DNA of 64,000 nucleotides from contig NC_073630.1 of assembly GCF_029407905.1 (NCBI RefSeq), forward strand, positions 39,519,001 through 39,583,000, written 5' to 3'. The notes beneath the pieces are model-generated. The model did not search any database, had not been told where the DNA came from, and worked only from the letters and a program-made list of their open reading frames with translations. Position numbers and translations under genes: made by a program. Source of the stretch: Bubalus kerabau. Taxonomy: Eukaryota > Chordata > Mammalia > Artiodactyla > Bovidae. How positions within the stretch are numbered: position 1 is the first letter of the stretch; each line of letters opens with the position of its first letter. Shown here piece by piece: positions 1 to 12,172 of the stretch.

Positions 1-1140
1 TTTGAGATTTCTCAAAGAAGTCTCTAGAGGACTTCTTTACTCTCTTAAAACAGGTGATCTCAATGAGCTCAATTTATATTTGTGAGGATTATATCAATCA
101 TTATTACAATATTAGAAATAAGACTGAGAAAAACTTGAGAAAAAACATATTCATTTAAAAATAACTATCTCAGTGTGTGTTAGCATAAACAATATATTTT
201 ATGAGAAATAACTAAGTTTTCCAAAACAAAATATTTTTTTAAGAAGAGTAGCACTTCTTTGCATGATAAAAAAAAATCTGTTTAATGTCTGGCTTAATAA
301 AGAATGGCTGGATTCTTAGATATTTTCCTGCATTGATTTTCCTGTGATATGTTGTTTTGATTAAAGTATATGAAGAAAATCTGGTCTCATGGAAAGGAGT
401 TTAAACCTTTAAAACTTTAATATTCTTTTAAGATAATTATGGATATTTTTCTTCATACCACATGGAAGCTTGATACATGATCATTTTTTTAAAAGCCCAG
501 GGGCTATGTGAAATCTGTAATCATAGCAATGAATTTTTCATATCAAAGAGTAACAACTTTCTGGAGAGTGGCTTGAAAATGAATAGAGATTATGCCACCT
601 TTTAGTTTACCACTAAGAGTGATGTGATGAGAGTTTTTTATTCCTTTTTCTTTACTTGACCCCTTTTCATTAGTGAGTATTCTTTCATTGCCTTAAAAAA
701 TTTATTTTTGGTGAATTTTCTTAAGACTAGATAATAGCTATGCAATCTAAATAGGTAGTTTAATAGATATCACAGTAAAATGATGAATACTGAGTATCAT
801 CAATTTAATCAGAGATTCTGTGAGTCTGTCTTGACTGAAAGATAGAAGAAGATCAGTGGGGGAGGGGAGTGGGTGGAACAGAGTTAGTGGTTCAGTACAG
901 TCCCAGTAGTAGTAATAATAGAATAATGCTCGGTTCAGTTGTACCAGCAGCATCATGGGAACCTAGCTTCTAAACCTTTCATTCAGGATCGAGACGTGCT
1001 CAAAACGTCTCTTAGATCAATTTATGGTCTGAGTCTTCTCGGTCCTCTCTCAGCAGCCTCCCTTTCTACTGCTGGTGATGATGGCCTCTTGCATCCTGTA
1101 TCACCAGATCTCTGACCATCTGTTCTTACCCGAGTTGAAG
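1..1140. other. AT-rich intergenic DNA, no gene or recognised repeat
   Basis: AT-rich sequence with short A and T runs. I recognise no coding exon, RNA or repeat family. Short frames on either strand lack any known domain. Confidence 0.6.
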
Positions 1141-1342
1141 AGTCCTGGTGCTCAGACGGCAAAGAGTCTGCCTGCAATGGAGGAGACCCGGGTTCGGTCC
1201 CTGGGTCAGAAAGATCCTCTGGAGAAGGAAATGGCAACCCACTCCAGTATTCTTGCCTGGAAAATCCCATGGACAGAGGAACCTGGAGGGCTGGAGTCTA
1301 TTGAGTTGCAAGGAGTCAGACAAGACCGAACGACTAACACTT
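1141..1342 (+). mobile_element. Bov-tA SINE
   Basis: Begins with a tRNA-derived head (CCTGGTGCTCAGACGGCAAA), has a degraded B box (GGTTCGGTCC), then the BovA body (GGAGAAGGAAATGGCAACCC to GAGTCAGACAAGACC). Full-length sense copy. Confidence 0.88.
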
Positions 1343-1959
1343 CTTACATTTCTGGGACCTAGAGAAAATGAAATCCAGAGAGGGAGCATCCTGTTCCCCA
1401 TTGGTTCTATGCTATTAGGACAGACATAAAATAACTCTCCTCAAAATAGCTTTATTCCATTCTTCATTTTGAGAGCTTCTTCTCAATCTGACACTCTAGC
1501 CAAGATGTAAAGGACTAGACCTTGTTCTCTGATGATTTAAGGACCTTACAACTGCACTAGGGAACAGCTATCAAAAGCAGCTCAGCCAGTCACTGCCCTT
1601 CTAATGAATTGTACTGTTTTTCAAGGGAATAGATCCAGCTAGCGCACTGGCTTTCACTATATAGGTAGCTGGTGACTATTCAAGAGGTTCATGCTTTGGA
1701 CTTCATTCCAAGAAACTTCTTACCCAGAATTTTGGTCTCCCTTGCTCTCTTTCTTGATTTCATTTTCTCTCAGTCTAAGATACTCCTGTGCCTGCATTCT
1801 CTTACTCTCTTTAGCCCAATTATTACTTTCTCAATCATGAGCAAAAAAGTTTGATCTATGCTCCAAAGGTTTAAATACTTCTCTGTGTCTCAGAATCACC
1901 TGAGGATATTTACAAAGCTTTCTTCTAAGGTTGTATCTACCTCTTTCAAGAAACAAAAG

Positions 1960-1962
<3 letters not shown>

Positions 1963-2006
<44 letters not shown>
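1963..2006. repeat. (TG)22 microsatellite
   Basis: 44 uninterrupted bases of TG, long enough to be polymorphic. Frames across it give Cys-Val or Thr-His repeats that are not real proteins. Confidence 0.98.
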
Positions 2007-2007
<1 letters not shown>

Positions 2008-2977
2008 AAGAGGAAGGAGATGATCACAGGGAATAGTGACCTCCAGGTGAAGAGAGCTAGGCATCAGGGATGGAGTTTTGCTTGGAGGAAGAGTTGTCCT
2101 TTTCTCTTGCCTACATTGTTCTGGCTAATTATTTCCCATCCCACTACCTCTGCAGGGCGGAAAAACACTAGCTCCGGCTCAGTGCCAGCCCAGGGTAATG
2201 ATACGGTAACGTAATAACTAAGGCAGGCAAGCTGACTATGCCCTGAGCGTGCGTCCTACTCCTTCACCCGCTGCACCCCAACTCTGGCCAGATAATTACA
2301 GCCCAAGGAAACAGTTGCTGCAAAGAACAGTGCCCAGGTTGGTAAAACTGATAGAAGGTTTCCTAAGGGATAGGATTGCCTGGAAGATCATGGAAAGGGT
2401 GGAGATGGGGAGTGGCCAATTCACATTGCAACATCAAAGACAAAGAAAACATCTTAGAAGATTTCTGAGAGAAAATGCATATCGCCTATAGAGAAACAAA
2501 AATTAGCTTGCCATTAGCTTTTCATTAGCCACTCTAGGTGCAAGAAGGTAATAGAGTTAATATTTTCATAGGATTTTAACACAACAACTTTTAACCTAGA
2601 TTTTTTACTTCTAGGAAAACTACATTTGTAAGAGCTTGATAATATAAGGAGGCAAAAGATTTTCACTCAAAAACCTTCTTTGCAATGACTCTTGGAGGAA
2701 ATACTCCATCAAGAGAGAAATAAATTGTGGAGAAAACAACTTTATATTTATATTTAAAGATGAACAAAATAATATAAAGATAATAAGTTCATTAAGCATT
2801 GACTTGAGGAAAAGAATGCGAAAGAAGCATTTAAAATATATTTATATCAATTCTGAACAAAAATGCTAGATGATACCAATATGGGCTGGTGAAGAGCTGA
2901 GGCAGGACAGAAAGAAATGGGCTGATGGTAAGGTCCTTATCTTGTTTGAGGCAAGACATACCTATTGATCAGTTATG
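2007..2977. other. Unique intergenic DNA
   Basis: No recognised repeat or gene. A few CG dinucleotides near 2150-2260 do not amount to an island. The frame at 2249-2491 has no recognisable domain. Confidence 0.5.
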
Positions 2978-5092
2978 TTCAGTTCAGTCGCTCAGTCGTG
3001 TCCAACTCTGCGACCCCATGAATCCCAGCACACCAGGCCTCCCTGTGCATCACCAACTCCCAGAGTTGACCCAAACTCACATCCATCGAGTCGGTGATGC
3101 CATCCAGCCATCTCATCCTCTGTCGTCCCCTTCTCCTCCTGCCCTCAATCCCTCCCAGCATCAGACTCTTTTCCAATGAGTCAACTCTTCACATGAGGTG
3201 GCCAAAGTACTGGAGTTTCAGCTTTAGCATCATTCCTTCCAAAGAACTCCCAGGGCTGATCTCCTTTAGAATGGACTGGTTGGATCTCCTTGCAGTCCAA
3301 GGGACTCTCAAGAGTCTTCTCCAACACCACAGTTCAAAAGCATCAATTCTTTTGTGCTCAGCCTTCTTCACAGTCCAACTCTCACACCCATACATGACTA
3401 CTGGTAAAACCATAGCTTTGACTCTTAGACAGACCTTTGTTGGCAAAGTAACGTCTCTGCTTTTGAATATGCTATCTAGGTTGGTCATAACTTTCCTTCC
3501 AAGGAGTAAGCGTCTTTTAATTTCATGGCTGCAGCCACCATCTGCAGTGATTTTGGAGCCCCCAAAAATAAAGTCTGACACTGTTTCCACTGTTTACCCA
3601 TCTTCTACCCATGAAGTGATCAGACCAGATGCCATGATCTTCGTTTTCTGAATGTTGAGCTTTAAGCCAACTTTTTCACTCTCCACTTTCACCTTTATCA
3701 AGAGGCTTTTTAGTTTCTCTTCACTTTCTGCCATAAGGGTGGTGTCATCTGCATATCTGAGGTTATTGATATTTCTCCTGGCAATCTTGTTTCCAGCTTG
3801 TGCTTCCAGCCCAGCGTTTCTCATGATGTACTCTGCATAGAAGTTAAATAAGCAGGGTGACAATACTCCTTGTCATACCTTGACGTACTCCTTTCCCTAT
3901 TTGGAACCAGTCTGCTGTTCCATGTCCAGTTTTAACTGTTGCTTCCTGACCTGCATATAGGTTTTGCAAGAGGCAGGTCAGGTGGTCTGGTATTTCCATC
4001 TCTTTCAGAATTTTCCACAGTTTATTGTGATCCACACAGTCAAAGGCTTTGGCATAGTCAATAAAGCAGAAATAGATGTTTTTCTGGAACTCTCTTGGTT
4101 TTTCGATGATCCAGCGGATGTTGGCAATTTGATCTCTGGTTCCTCTGCCTTTCCTAAAACCAGCTTGAATATCTGGAAGTTCACGGTTCACGTATTGCTG
4201 AAGCCTGGCTTGGAGAATTTTGAGCATTACTTTCCTAGCGTGTGAGATGATTCCAGTTGTGTGGTAGTTTGAGCATTTTTTGGCATTGCCTTTCTTTGGG
4301 ATTGGAATGAAAACTGACCTTTTCCAGTCCTGTGGCCACTGCTGAGTTTTCCAAATTTGCTGGCATTTTGAGTGCAGCACTTTCACAGCATCATCTTTCA
4401 GGATTTGAAAGAGCTCAACTGGAATTCCATCACCTCCACTAGCTTTGTAGTGATCCTTTCTAGGGCCCCTTTGACTTCACATTCCAGGATGTCTGGCTCT
4501 AGGTGAGTGATCATACCATCGTGATTATCTGGGTCATGAAGATATTTTTTGTACAGCTCTTCTGTGTATTATTGCCACCTCTTCTTAATATCTTCTGCTT
4601 CTGTTAGGTCCATACCATTTCTGTCCTTTATTGAGCCCATCTCTGCATGAAATGTTCCCTTGGTATCTCTAATTTTCTTGAAGAGATCTCTAGTCTTTCC
4701 CATTCTGTTGTTTTCCTCTATTTCTTTGCATTGATCGCTGAGGAAGGCTTTCTTATCTCTCCTTGCTATTCTTTAGAACTCTGCATTCAGATGCTTATAT
4801 CTTTCCTTTTCTCCTTTGCTTTTCACTTATCTTCTTTTCACAGCTATTTGTAAGGCCTCCTCAGACAGCCATTTTGATTTTTTGCATTTCTTTTCCATGG
4901 GGATGGTACTGATCCCTGTCCCCTTTACAATGTCACAAACCTCCATCCATAGTTCTTCAGGCACTCTGTCTATCAGATCTAGTCCCTTAAATCTATTTCT
5001 CACTTCCACTGTATAATCATAAGGGATTTGATTTAGGTCATACCTGAATGAATGGTCTAGTGGTTTTCTCCACTTTCTTCAATTTAAGTCTG
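2978..5092 (-). mobile_element. BovB (RTE) LINE, 5'-truncated, RT region
   Basis: On the minus strand the reading order is linker, reverse transcriptase and C-terminal region, then the tail (remnant of ACTGA units at 2978-2990). FIDYAKAFD lies near 4060 and the catalytic YADD at about 3744-3755. Frames are broken into at least three pieces (3189-3590, 3594-3863, 3844-4386), so it is dead. The endonuclease half is missing. Confidence 0.93.
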
Positions 5093-5125
5093 ATTTGATT
5101 TTTTCTCTTCTCCTTTGCTTTTGCT

Positions 5126-5720
5126 GTACAGCAAAGTAAATCAGCTCTATGTATAGTCCTATCCCCTGTGTCTTGAGCCTCTTCCTACTCTCACCTCCCC
5201 CATTACACCTTTCTAGGTACTCTTGCCTGGAAAATCCCATGGATGGAGGAGCCTGGTGTGCTGCAGTCCATGGGGTCGCGAGGAGTCAGACACGACTGAG
5301 CGACCTCACTTTCACTTTTCACTTTCATGTATTGGAGAAGGAAATGGCAACCCACTCCTGTGTTCTTGCCTGGAGCATCCCAGGGAGCGGGGAGCCTGAT
5401 GGGCTGCGCTCTCTGGGGTCGCACAGAGTCAGACATGCCTGAAGCGACTTAGCAGCAGCAGCAGTAGCAGCAGGTCATCGCAGAGTGCCGAGCTGAGTTC
5501 CCTGTGCTATACAGCTGCTTCCCACTAGCTACGTGTTCTACACTCCATTCCCCTCTCTCCCGTGTCCACTTATCCATTATCTATGTCTGCATCTGTATTC
5601 CTGCCCTGAAAACAGGCTCATCTATACCATCTTTCTAGATTCCATACACATGCATTAATATATGATGTTTTTCTCTTTCTGATTACTTCACTCTATATTA
5701 ATATGTCGCCTGTTTTAAAG
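5126..5720 (-). mobile_element. L1 3' end (ruminant L1), split by a Bov-A2
   Basis: CTGTACAGCAAAGTAAATCA is the antisense of the L1 3' UTR; TGTGCTATACAGCTGCTTCC to ATTACTTCACTCTATATTA continues it after the SINE at 5216-5472. Confidence 0.75.
5216..5472 (+). mobile_element. Bov-A2 SINE inserted in L1
   Basis: Two BovA monomers joined by CACTTTCACTTTTCACTTTC, ending GAAGCGACTTAGCAGCAGCA with a short imperfect (AGC)n tail. The first monomer lacks its start. Confidence 0.92.
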
Positions 5721-5751
5721 AATGTATCCAATGAAATCTATAATCATGGTG

Positions 5752-5972
5752 CCTGCGTGCTAAGTCGCTTCAGTCATATTCGACTCTGTGCGATCCTATG
5801 GGTGTAGCCCACCAGGCTCCTCTGTCTATGGAATTCTCCAGGCAAGAATACTGGAGTACATTGCCATGCTGTCCTCCAGGGGATCTTCCCGACTCAGGAA
5901 TTGAACTCGTGCCTCTCAACCTCTGTTACACTGGCAGGCAGGTTCTTTACCATGAGCGCCAGCTGGGAAGTT
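5752..5972 (-). mobile_element. Bov-tA SINE
   Basis: Antisense BovA body (AAGTCGCTTCAGTCATATTC, CTCCAGGCAAGAATACTGGA) followed by the reversed tRNA-like head ending CAGCTGGGAAG. Confidence 0.88.
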
Positions 5973-6159
5973 TGGGTATAAAGTTACAAAAATAGTTTTT
6001 AGCATTTTTCTGATCCAAATTTCTGGACTAGTGGATTCCTTTATAATAGTACTTTGTAATTTCTGAGACCAAATCTTGTACAATTTGTATGTGTGTTTTA
6101 TTAAATACTTTAAATGTTTTAAAATACCCCAAATCCCAAACAGATCACTAAAAAGTAAG

Positions 6160-6444
6160 CTGCTGCTGCTGCTGCTAAGTCACTTCAGTTGTGTCCAACT
6201 CTGTGCGACCCCATAGACGGCAGCCCACCAGGCTCCCCCGTCCCTGGGATTATCCAGGCATGAACACTGGAGTGGGTTGCCATTTCCTTCTCCAAGGTGT
6301 GAAAGAGAAAAGTGAAAGAGAAAAGTGAAAGTGAAGTCGCTCAGTCATGCCCGACACTTAGTGACCCCATGGACTGCAGCCTACCAGGCTCCTCTGTCCA
6401 TGGGATTCTCTAAGCAAGAGTACTGGAGTGGGTTGCCATTGCCA
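6160..6444 (-). mobile_element. Bov-A2 SINE
   Basis: Starts with GCTGCTGCTGCTGCTGCTAA, the reversed tail, and has both monomers. The linker GAAAGAGAAAAGTG is partly duplicated, so it is longer than in the other copies here. Confidence 0.92.
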
Positions 6445-6489
6445 CACTTACTATTATATCATCAATTCCTCTTTGAATATGAGTTTTAC

Positions 6490-7434
6490 GCATTTATTAT
6501 TTTTGGCTGCACTGGGTCTTTGCTGTGCTGGCTTTCTCTAGTTGTGGCAAGCAAGCTTAGTTGCCCAGCGTCGTGTGGGAATTAGTTCTTCAGTCAGGGA
6601 TAGACCCTGTGTCCCCTGTGTCGGATTGTGGATTCTTAACCACATGAAAGTGAAAGAGGAGAGTGAAAAAGTTGGCTTAAAAGCTCAACATTCAGAAAAC
6701 TAAGATCATGGCATCTGGTCCCATCACTTCATGGCAGATAGATGGGGAAACAGTGGAAACAGTGTCAGACTTTATTTTGGCGGGCTCCAAAATCACTGCA
6801 GATGGTGACTGCAGCCATGAAATTAAAAGACACTTACTCCTTGGAAGGAAAGTTATGACCAAGTTAGGTAGCATATTGAAAAGCAGAGATATTACTTTGC
6901 CAAGAAAGGTCCATCTAGTCAAGGCTATTATTTTTCCTGTGGTCATGTATGGATGTGAGAGTTGGACTGTGAAGAAAGCTGAGCACCGAAGAATTGATGC
7001 TTTTGAACTGTGGTGTTGGAGAAGACTCTTGAGAGTCCCTTGGACTCAAGGAGATCCAACCAGTCCATCCTAAAGGAGATCAGCCCTGGGTGTTCATTGG
7101 AAGGACTGATGCTGAAGCTGAAACTCCAATATTTTGGCCACCTCATGTGAAGAGTTGACTCATTGGAAAAGACCCTGGGAGGTCTTTTCCCAAGATGCTG
7201 GTAGGGACTGGGGGCAAGAGGAGAAGGGGACGACAGAGGATGAGATGACTGGATGGCATCACCAACTCGATGGACATGAGTTTGAGTGAACTCCAGGAGT
7301 TGGTGATGGACAGGGAGGCCTGGTGTGCTATGAACATGGGGTCGCAAAAAGTTGGACATGACTGAGTGACTGAACTGAACTGAACTGAACTGAACCGAAC
7401 TGAACTGAACCACTGGAACACCAAGGAAGTCCCT
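6490..7434 (-). mobile_element. CHR-type SINE interrupted by a BovB insertion
   Basis: 6490-6642 (TTGGCTGCACTGGGTCTTTG ... GGATTCTTAACCAC) is the body and most of the head of an antisense CHR SINE. The rest (CACTGGAACACCAAGGAAGT) resumes at 7411. The gap is filled by a sense BovB 3' end, and AACCAC occurs at both junctions. Confidence 0.8.
6643..7410 (+). mobile_element. BovB LINE 3' end with (ACTGA)n tail
   Basis: Starts in the late RT region (GAAAGAGGAGAGTGAAAAAG), gives [22 protein letters not shown] and [14 protein letters not shown], and ends in about seven ACTGA units. Strongly 5'-truncated; no RT core. Confidence 0.94.
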
Positions 7435-7774
7435 ATAGGTTGTATTTTGATTCACTCAAGAATGTACTTTCTTTTTCTAATTGTTTTTAACATTTCAAAT
7501 TCCGGAGAGAGAGAATACTCAAAGTAAGAATTAAGCTGTAAAAACAAACACATTTAAAAAATAGTGTAAAGCATTAAGGCTGTTAGTTGCAGTACAAAAC
7601 TTCCTATTCTTTCAAAACCACTGAATAAGCTCCCAAAAGTATTTGCTTCATAAACAATTTCATTTCTTACATAAGTATGGTAATCTTCTTAGAGAAAGCC
7701 CTACATGCTGTTACAGGTATTTCAAACTTTACAGATTTTTAACTGAACATTTTCTGTGTTACATAGAGACACCT
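7435..7774. other. AT-rich unique DNA
   Basis: No gene or recognised repeat seen. Confidence 0.5.
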
Positions 7775-7905
7775 GTGTGAGTGCTCAGTGGCTCAGTCGG
7801 GATTGACTCTTTGCAACCCCATGGACTGTAGTCCACCAGGCTCCTCTGTCCATGGGGTTTTTCGGGCACAAATCCTGGAGTGAGTTGCCCTTTCCACCTC
7901 CAGGA
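7775..7905 (-). mobile_element. Bov-tA SINE fragment
   Basis: Antisense BovA body only (GACTCTTTGCAACCCCATGG, CCACCAGGCTCCTCTGTCCA). The tRNA head is absent. Confidence 0.82.
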
Positions 7906-8125
7906 CACTGAGATACACTGACCTGTTAAAATAAATTATAGAAGAGATAAATTAGGGGGAAATTGCTTTCATTTCATAGTGATATTTCATTTTATTAAAT
8001 TTTTTATCTCACAGATCTTTAAAATTGCACTATTAGGGTTTTTGAAATAGGAGTAAAGATACAGGGAATATTGAAGAAATTGAATAGAAATAATAGAAGC
8101 ATTCATAGAAAGTAGAACTATACAT

Positions 8126-8404
8126 CAGAGAAGGCAATGGCAACCCACTCCAGTACTCTTGCCTGGAGAATCCCCTGGATAGAGGAGCCTGGTAGGCTGC
8201 AGTCCATGGGGTTGCTAAGAGTCAGACATGACTAAGCGACTTCACTTTCACTTTTCATTTTCATGCATTGGAGAAGGAAATGGCAACCCACTCCAGTGCT
8301 CTTGCCTGGAGAATCCCAGGGACGGGGGAGCCTGGTGGGCTGCCATCTATGGGGTTGCACAGAGTTGGACACGACTGAAGTGACTTAGCAGCAGCAGCAG
8401 CAGC
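8126..8404 (+). mobile_element. Bov-A2 SINE with 12-bp target duplication
   Basis: Complete dimer with (AGC)n tail. AGAACTATACAT occurs at 8114-8125 and again at 8405-8416, a perfect target-site duplication that fixes both ends. Confidence 0.96.
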
Positions 8405-8492
8405 AGAACTATACATGCACTTCCTCCTAATTATAAGTGTTTTTAAAGCCACTTACTCTCCTCTCTTCTTGATAATTTAAATGTTTTAAAGT

Positions 8493-9215
8493 ATCAGTTC
8501 AGTTCAGTTGCTCAGTCATGTCTGACTCTTTGCAACCCCATGGACTGCAGTACGCCAGTCTTCCCCTGTCCATCACCAACTGCTGGAGCTTACTCAAACT
8601 CATGTCCATCACGACGGTGATGCCATCCAACCATCTCATCCTCTGTCATCCCCTTCTCCTCCTGCCTTCAATCTTTCTTTCCCAGCATCAGAGTCATTTC
8701 CAATGAGTCCATTCTTAACATCAGGTGGCCAAAGTATTGGCGTTTCAGCTTCAGCATCAGTCCTTCCAATGAATATTAAGGACTGATTTCCTTCAGGGTT
8801 GACTGGTTGGATATCCTTGCAGTCCAAGGGAGTCTCAGGAGTGTTCTCCAACACCACAGTTCAAAAGCATCAATTCTTCAGCACTCAGCTTTCTTTATAG
8901 TCCAGCTCTCACATCCATACATGACTACTGGAAAAACCATAGCTTTGACTAGATGGACCTTTGTTGGCAAACTAATGTATCTGCCTTTTAATATGCTGCC
9001 TAGGTTGGTCATAACTTTTCTTCCAAGGAGCAAGCATCTTTTAATTTTATGGCTGCAGTCACCATCTGCAGTGATTTTGGAGCCCCAAATATAAAGTCTC
9101 TCACTGTTTCCATTATTTCTCCATCTATTTGCAATAAAGTGATGGACTGGTGATGGATGAAGTGATGCCATGATGTTAGTTTCCTGAATGTTGAGTTTTA
9201 AGACAACTTTTTTAT
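8493..9215 (-). mobile_element. BovB LINE, 3' half of an element split by a later BovB
   Basis: Tail remnant (CAGTTCAGTTCAG) and C-terminal region antisense (GCTCTCACATCCATACATGA, CAATTCTTCAGCACTCAGC). Its upstream sequence resumes at about 9931, exactly where this part stops. Confidence 0.88.
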
Positions 9216-9930
9216 TTTCCCTACTTTCTTCAATTTAAGTCTGAACCTGGCAATAAGGAGTTCATGATCTGAGCCACAGTCAGTTCCTGGTCTTGTTTTT
9301 GCTGACTGTATAGAGTTTCTCCATCTTTGGCTGCAAAGAAGATAATCAATCTGATTTCAGTATTGACCATCTGGTGATGTCCAGATGTCTCTGCTTACTC
9401 CTTGAAAGAAAAGTTATGTCCAACCTAGACAGCATACTAAAAAGCAGAGACATTATTTTGCCAATAAAGGTCCATCTAGCCAAGGCTATGGTTTTTCCAG
9501 TGGTCATGTATGGATGTGAGACTTGGACTGTGAAGAAAGCTGAGCACCAAAGAATTGATGCTTTTGAACTGTGGTGTTGGAGAAGACTCTTAAGAGTCCC
9601 TTGGACTGCAAGGAGATCCAACCAGTCCATTCTGAAGGAGATCAGCCCTGGGTGTTCATTGGAAGGACTGATGTTGAAGCTGAAACTCCAATACTTTGGC
9701 CACCTGATTCAAAGAACTTACTCATTTGAAAAGACCTTGATGCTGGGAAAGATTGAAGGCAGGAGGAGGAGGGGATGACATAGAATGAGATGGTTGGGTG
9801 GCATCACCGACTCAATGGACATGAGTTTGAGTAAGCTCTGGGAGTTGGTGATGGACAGGGAGGCCTGCCATGCTGTGGTCCATGGGGTTGCGAAAAGTCG
9901 GCAACTGAACTGACTGACTGACTGACTGAA
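9216..9930 (+). mobile_element. BovB insertion with inverted 5' segment
   Basis: 9216-9390 is BovB EN/linker sequence on the minus strand. 9391-9930 is the BovB 3' end on the plus strand with tail (ACTG)n at about 9903-9930. Opposite orientation of the 5' part within one insertion is the twin-priming structure. Flanks AAGACAACTTTT (9200-9211) and AAGCTAACTTTT (9929-9940) resemble a target duplication with two differences. Confidence 0.78.
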
Positions 9931-11575
9931 GCTAACTTTTTCAGTTTCCTCTTTCGCTTTCATCAAGAGTCTTTTTAGTTCTTCAGTTTCTGCCATAAGG
10001 GTGGTGTCAGCTGCATATCTGAGGTTATTGATATTTCTCCTGGCAATCTTGATTCCAGCTTGTGCTTCTTTCAGCCCAGCGTTTCTAATGATGTACTCTG
10101 CATATAAGTTAAATAAGCAGGGTGACAATATACAGCCTTGACATACTCCTTTCTCGATTTGGAACCAGTCTGTTGTTCCATGTCCAATTCTAACTGTTGC
10201 TTCTTGACCTAAATACAGATTTCTCAGGAGGCAGGTCGCAGGTCAGATGGTCTGGTATTCCCATCTCTTTCAGAATGTTCCACAGTTTGTTGTAATCCAC
10301 ACAAAGGCTTTGGCATAGTAAATAAGCTGAAGCAGGTGTTTTTCTGGAACTCTCTTGCTTTTTCAATGATCCAAAAATTGGCAATTTGATCTTTGGTTCC
10401 TCTGCTTTTTAAAATCCAGTTTGAACACCTGGAAGTTCACCGTTCACATACTGTTGAAGCCTGGCTAGGATAATTTTGAGCGTTACTTTGCTAGTGTTTG
10501 AGATGAGTGCAATTGTGCGGTAGTTTGAATATTATTTGGCATTGCCTTTCTTTCGGATTGGGATGAATACTGAACTTTTCCAGTCCTGTGGCCACTGCTG
10601 AGTTTTCCAAATTTACTGGCATATTGAAGGGCCACACTTTCACAGCATCATCTTTCCGGATTTGAAATAGCTCAACTGGCATTCCATCACCTCCACTAGC
10701 TTTGTTCATAGTGATGCTATGACGTCACATTCCAAGATGTCTGGCTCTAGGTGAGTGATCACACCATCATGGTTAGCTGGGTCATGAAGATCTTTTTTGT
10801 ATAATATGGCTGTGTATTTTTGCCACCTCTTCTTAATATCTTCTGCTTCTGTTAGGTTCATACCATTTCTACCCTTTATTGTGTCCATCTTTGCATGAAA
10901 TATTCCCTTGGTATCTCTAATTTTTTTGAAGAGATCTCTAGTCTTTCCCATTGGGTTGTTTTCCTCTATTTCTCTGCATTGATCATTGAGGAAGGCTTTC
11001 TTATCTCTCCTTGCTATTCTTTGAAACTCTGCATTCAAATGGGTATATCTTTCCTTTTCTTCTTTGCCTTTCACTTCTCTTCACTTCTCAGCTATTTGTA
11101 AGGCCTCCTCAGACAACCATTTTGCCTTTTTGCATTACTTTTTCTTGTGGATGGTCTTGATCACTGCCTCCTGTACAATGTCATGAACCTCCATCCATAG
11201 CTCTTGAGGCACTCTGTCTATCAGATCTAATCCCTTGAATCTATTCGTCACTTCCACTTTAAGGCATTTGATTTAGGTCATACCTGAATGGTCTAGTGGT
11301 TTTCCCTACTTTCTTCAATTTAAGTCTGAATTTTGCAGTAAGGGGGTTCATGATCTGAGCCACAGTCAGCTCCGGGTCTTATTTTTGTTTACTGTATAGA
11401 GCTGCTTCTTCTTTGGCTGTAAAGAATATAATCCATCTCATTTCAGTATTGACCATATGATAATGTCCATGTATAGAGTCTTCTCTTGTGTTTTTAGAAG
11501 AGGGTGTTTGCTATGACCAGTGTGTTCTCTTGGTAAAACTCTGTTAGCCTTTGCCCTGCTTTATTCTGTACTCCA
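9931..11575 (-). mobile_element. BovB LINE, RT and endonuclease-linker half of the split element
   Basis: Antisense RT ([14 protein letters not shown] near 10010; the usual YADD reads YAAD here), finger/palm region to 10700, then the linker (RDKKAFLNDQCREIEENN near 11000) and EN end to about 11575. Stops and indels in every domain. It is continuous with 8493-9215 in the ancestral element. Confidence 0.9.
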
Positions 11576-11980
11576 AGGCCTTACTCATTACCTGTACTTA
11601 ACCTATCCTATGGGATTCATCCACCCTCTTTTGTGTGCTCCAGCAGAACTGATTTTTGCAAATAATACAGTCATTTAACATCACACTAACCAATACTTAA
11701 ACATTTTTCTTCATCTATTTAGTTAAGTGTGTTGACATTACTTAAACTGTCTTTGCATTATTTTATGCTTTTCACTTTGCCTTGTCTCAGTTGCTTCCTT
11801 ATTTTTGTCATTTTGAAAAGATTAGGAATTTTTTTTGTGCTAATTCTCCAGGTAAATCAAACATACTTCATTCTCCACATTTTTCCAGTTAACACTGACA
11901 TATAATCTGTGAAATATTCTTCTTTATATTCCAGGAAATGAATCTTTTATAAAATATTTTAAGTATTTTTTAAATTTTAC
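11576..11980. other. Unique AT-rich DNA
   Basis: No gene or recognised repeat. Confidence 0.45.
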
Positions 11981-11984
11981 TTGG

Positions 11985-12172
11985 TTCCACCAGGTCTTAG
12001 TTGCGACAGTGGGATCTTTGACCATCATTTCAGCATGCAGGATCTTTCGTTGCAGCATTCAAATGCTTTAACTGTGGCATGTGCAATCCATTTCCCTGGC
12101 CAGAGATAGAAACTGGGCCCCCTTCTTTGGGAGCATGGAATTTTAGCCAGTGGCCCATCAGGAAAGTCTCCA
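11985..12172 (-). mobile_element. CHR-type SINE, diverged
   Basis: Antisense CHR body (GGTCTTAGTTGCGACAGTGG, CAGGATCTTTCGTTGCAGCA) ending CAGTGGCCCATCAGGAAAGT, the reverse of the usual ACTTTCCTGATGGGCC-like head. Confidence 0.75.

Noticed and set aside
1831..2214. Frames with Cys-Val or Thr-His repeats
   Set aside because: Produced by the TG microsatellite.
3189..4386. Open frames with reverse-transcriptase motifs (and similar sets at 9718-11074, 32597-33142, 50893-51462, 62842-63360)
   Set aside because: They are fragments of dead BovB LINEs with frameshifts and stops, not host genes; reported as mobile elements.
6160..6180. (GCT)n and (AGC)n runs as trinucleotide-repeat loci or CRISPR-like repeats
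   Set aside because: They are tails of Bov-A2 SINEs; no regularly spaced repeat-spacer pattern exists.
9718..10128. 136-codon minus frame joining an RT segment to unrelated residues
   Set aside because: It crosses the junction between two nested BovB copies; a chance fusion.
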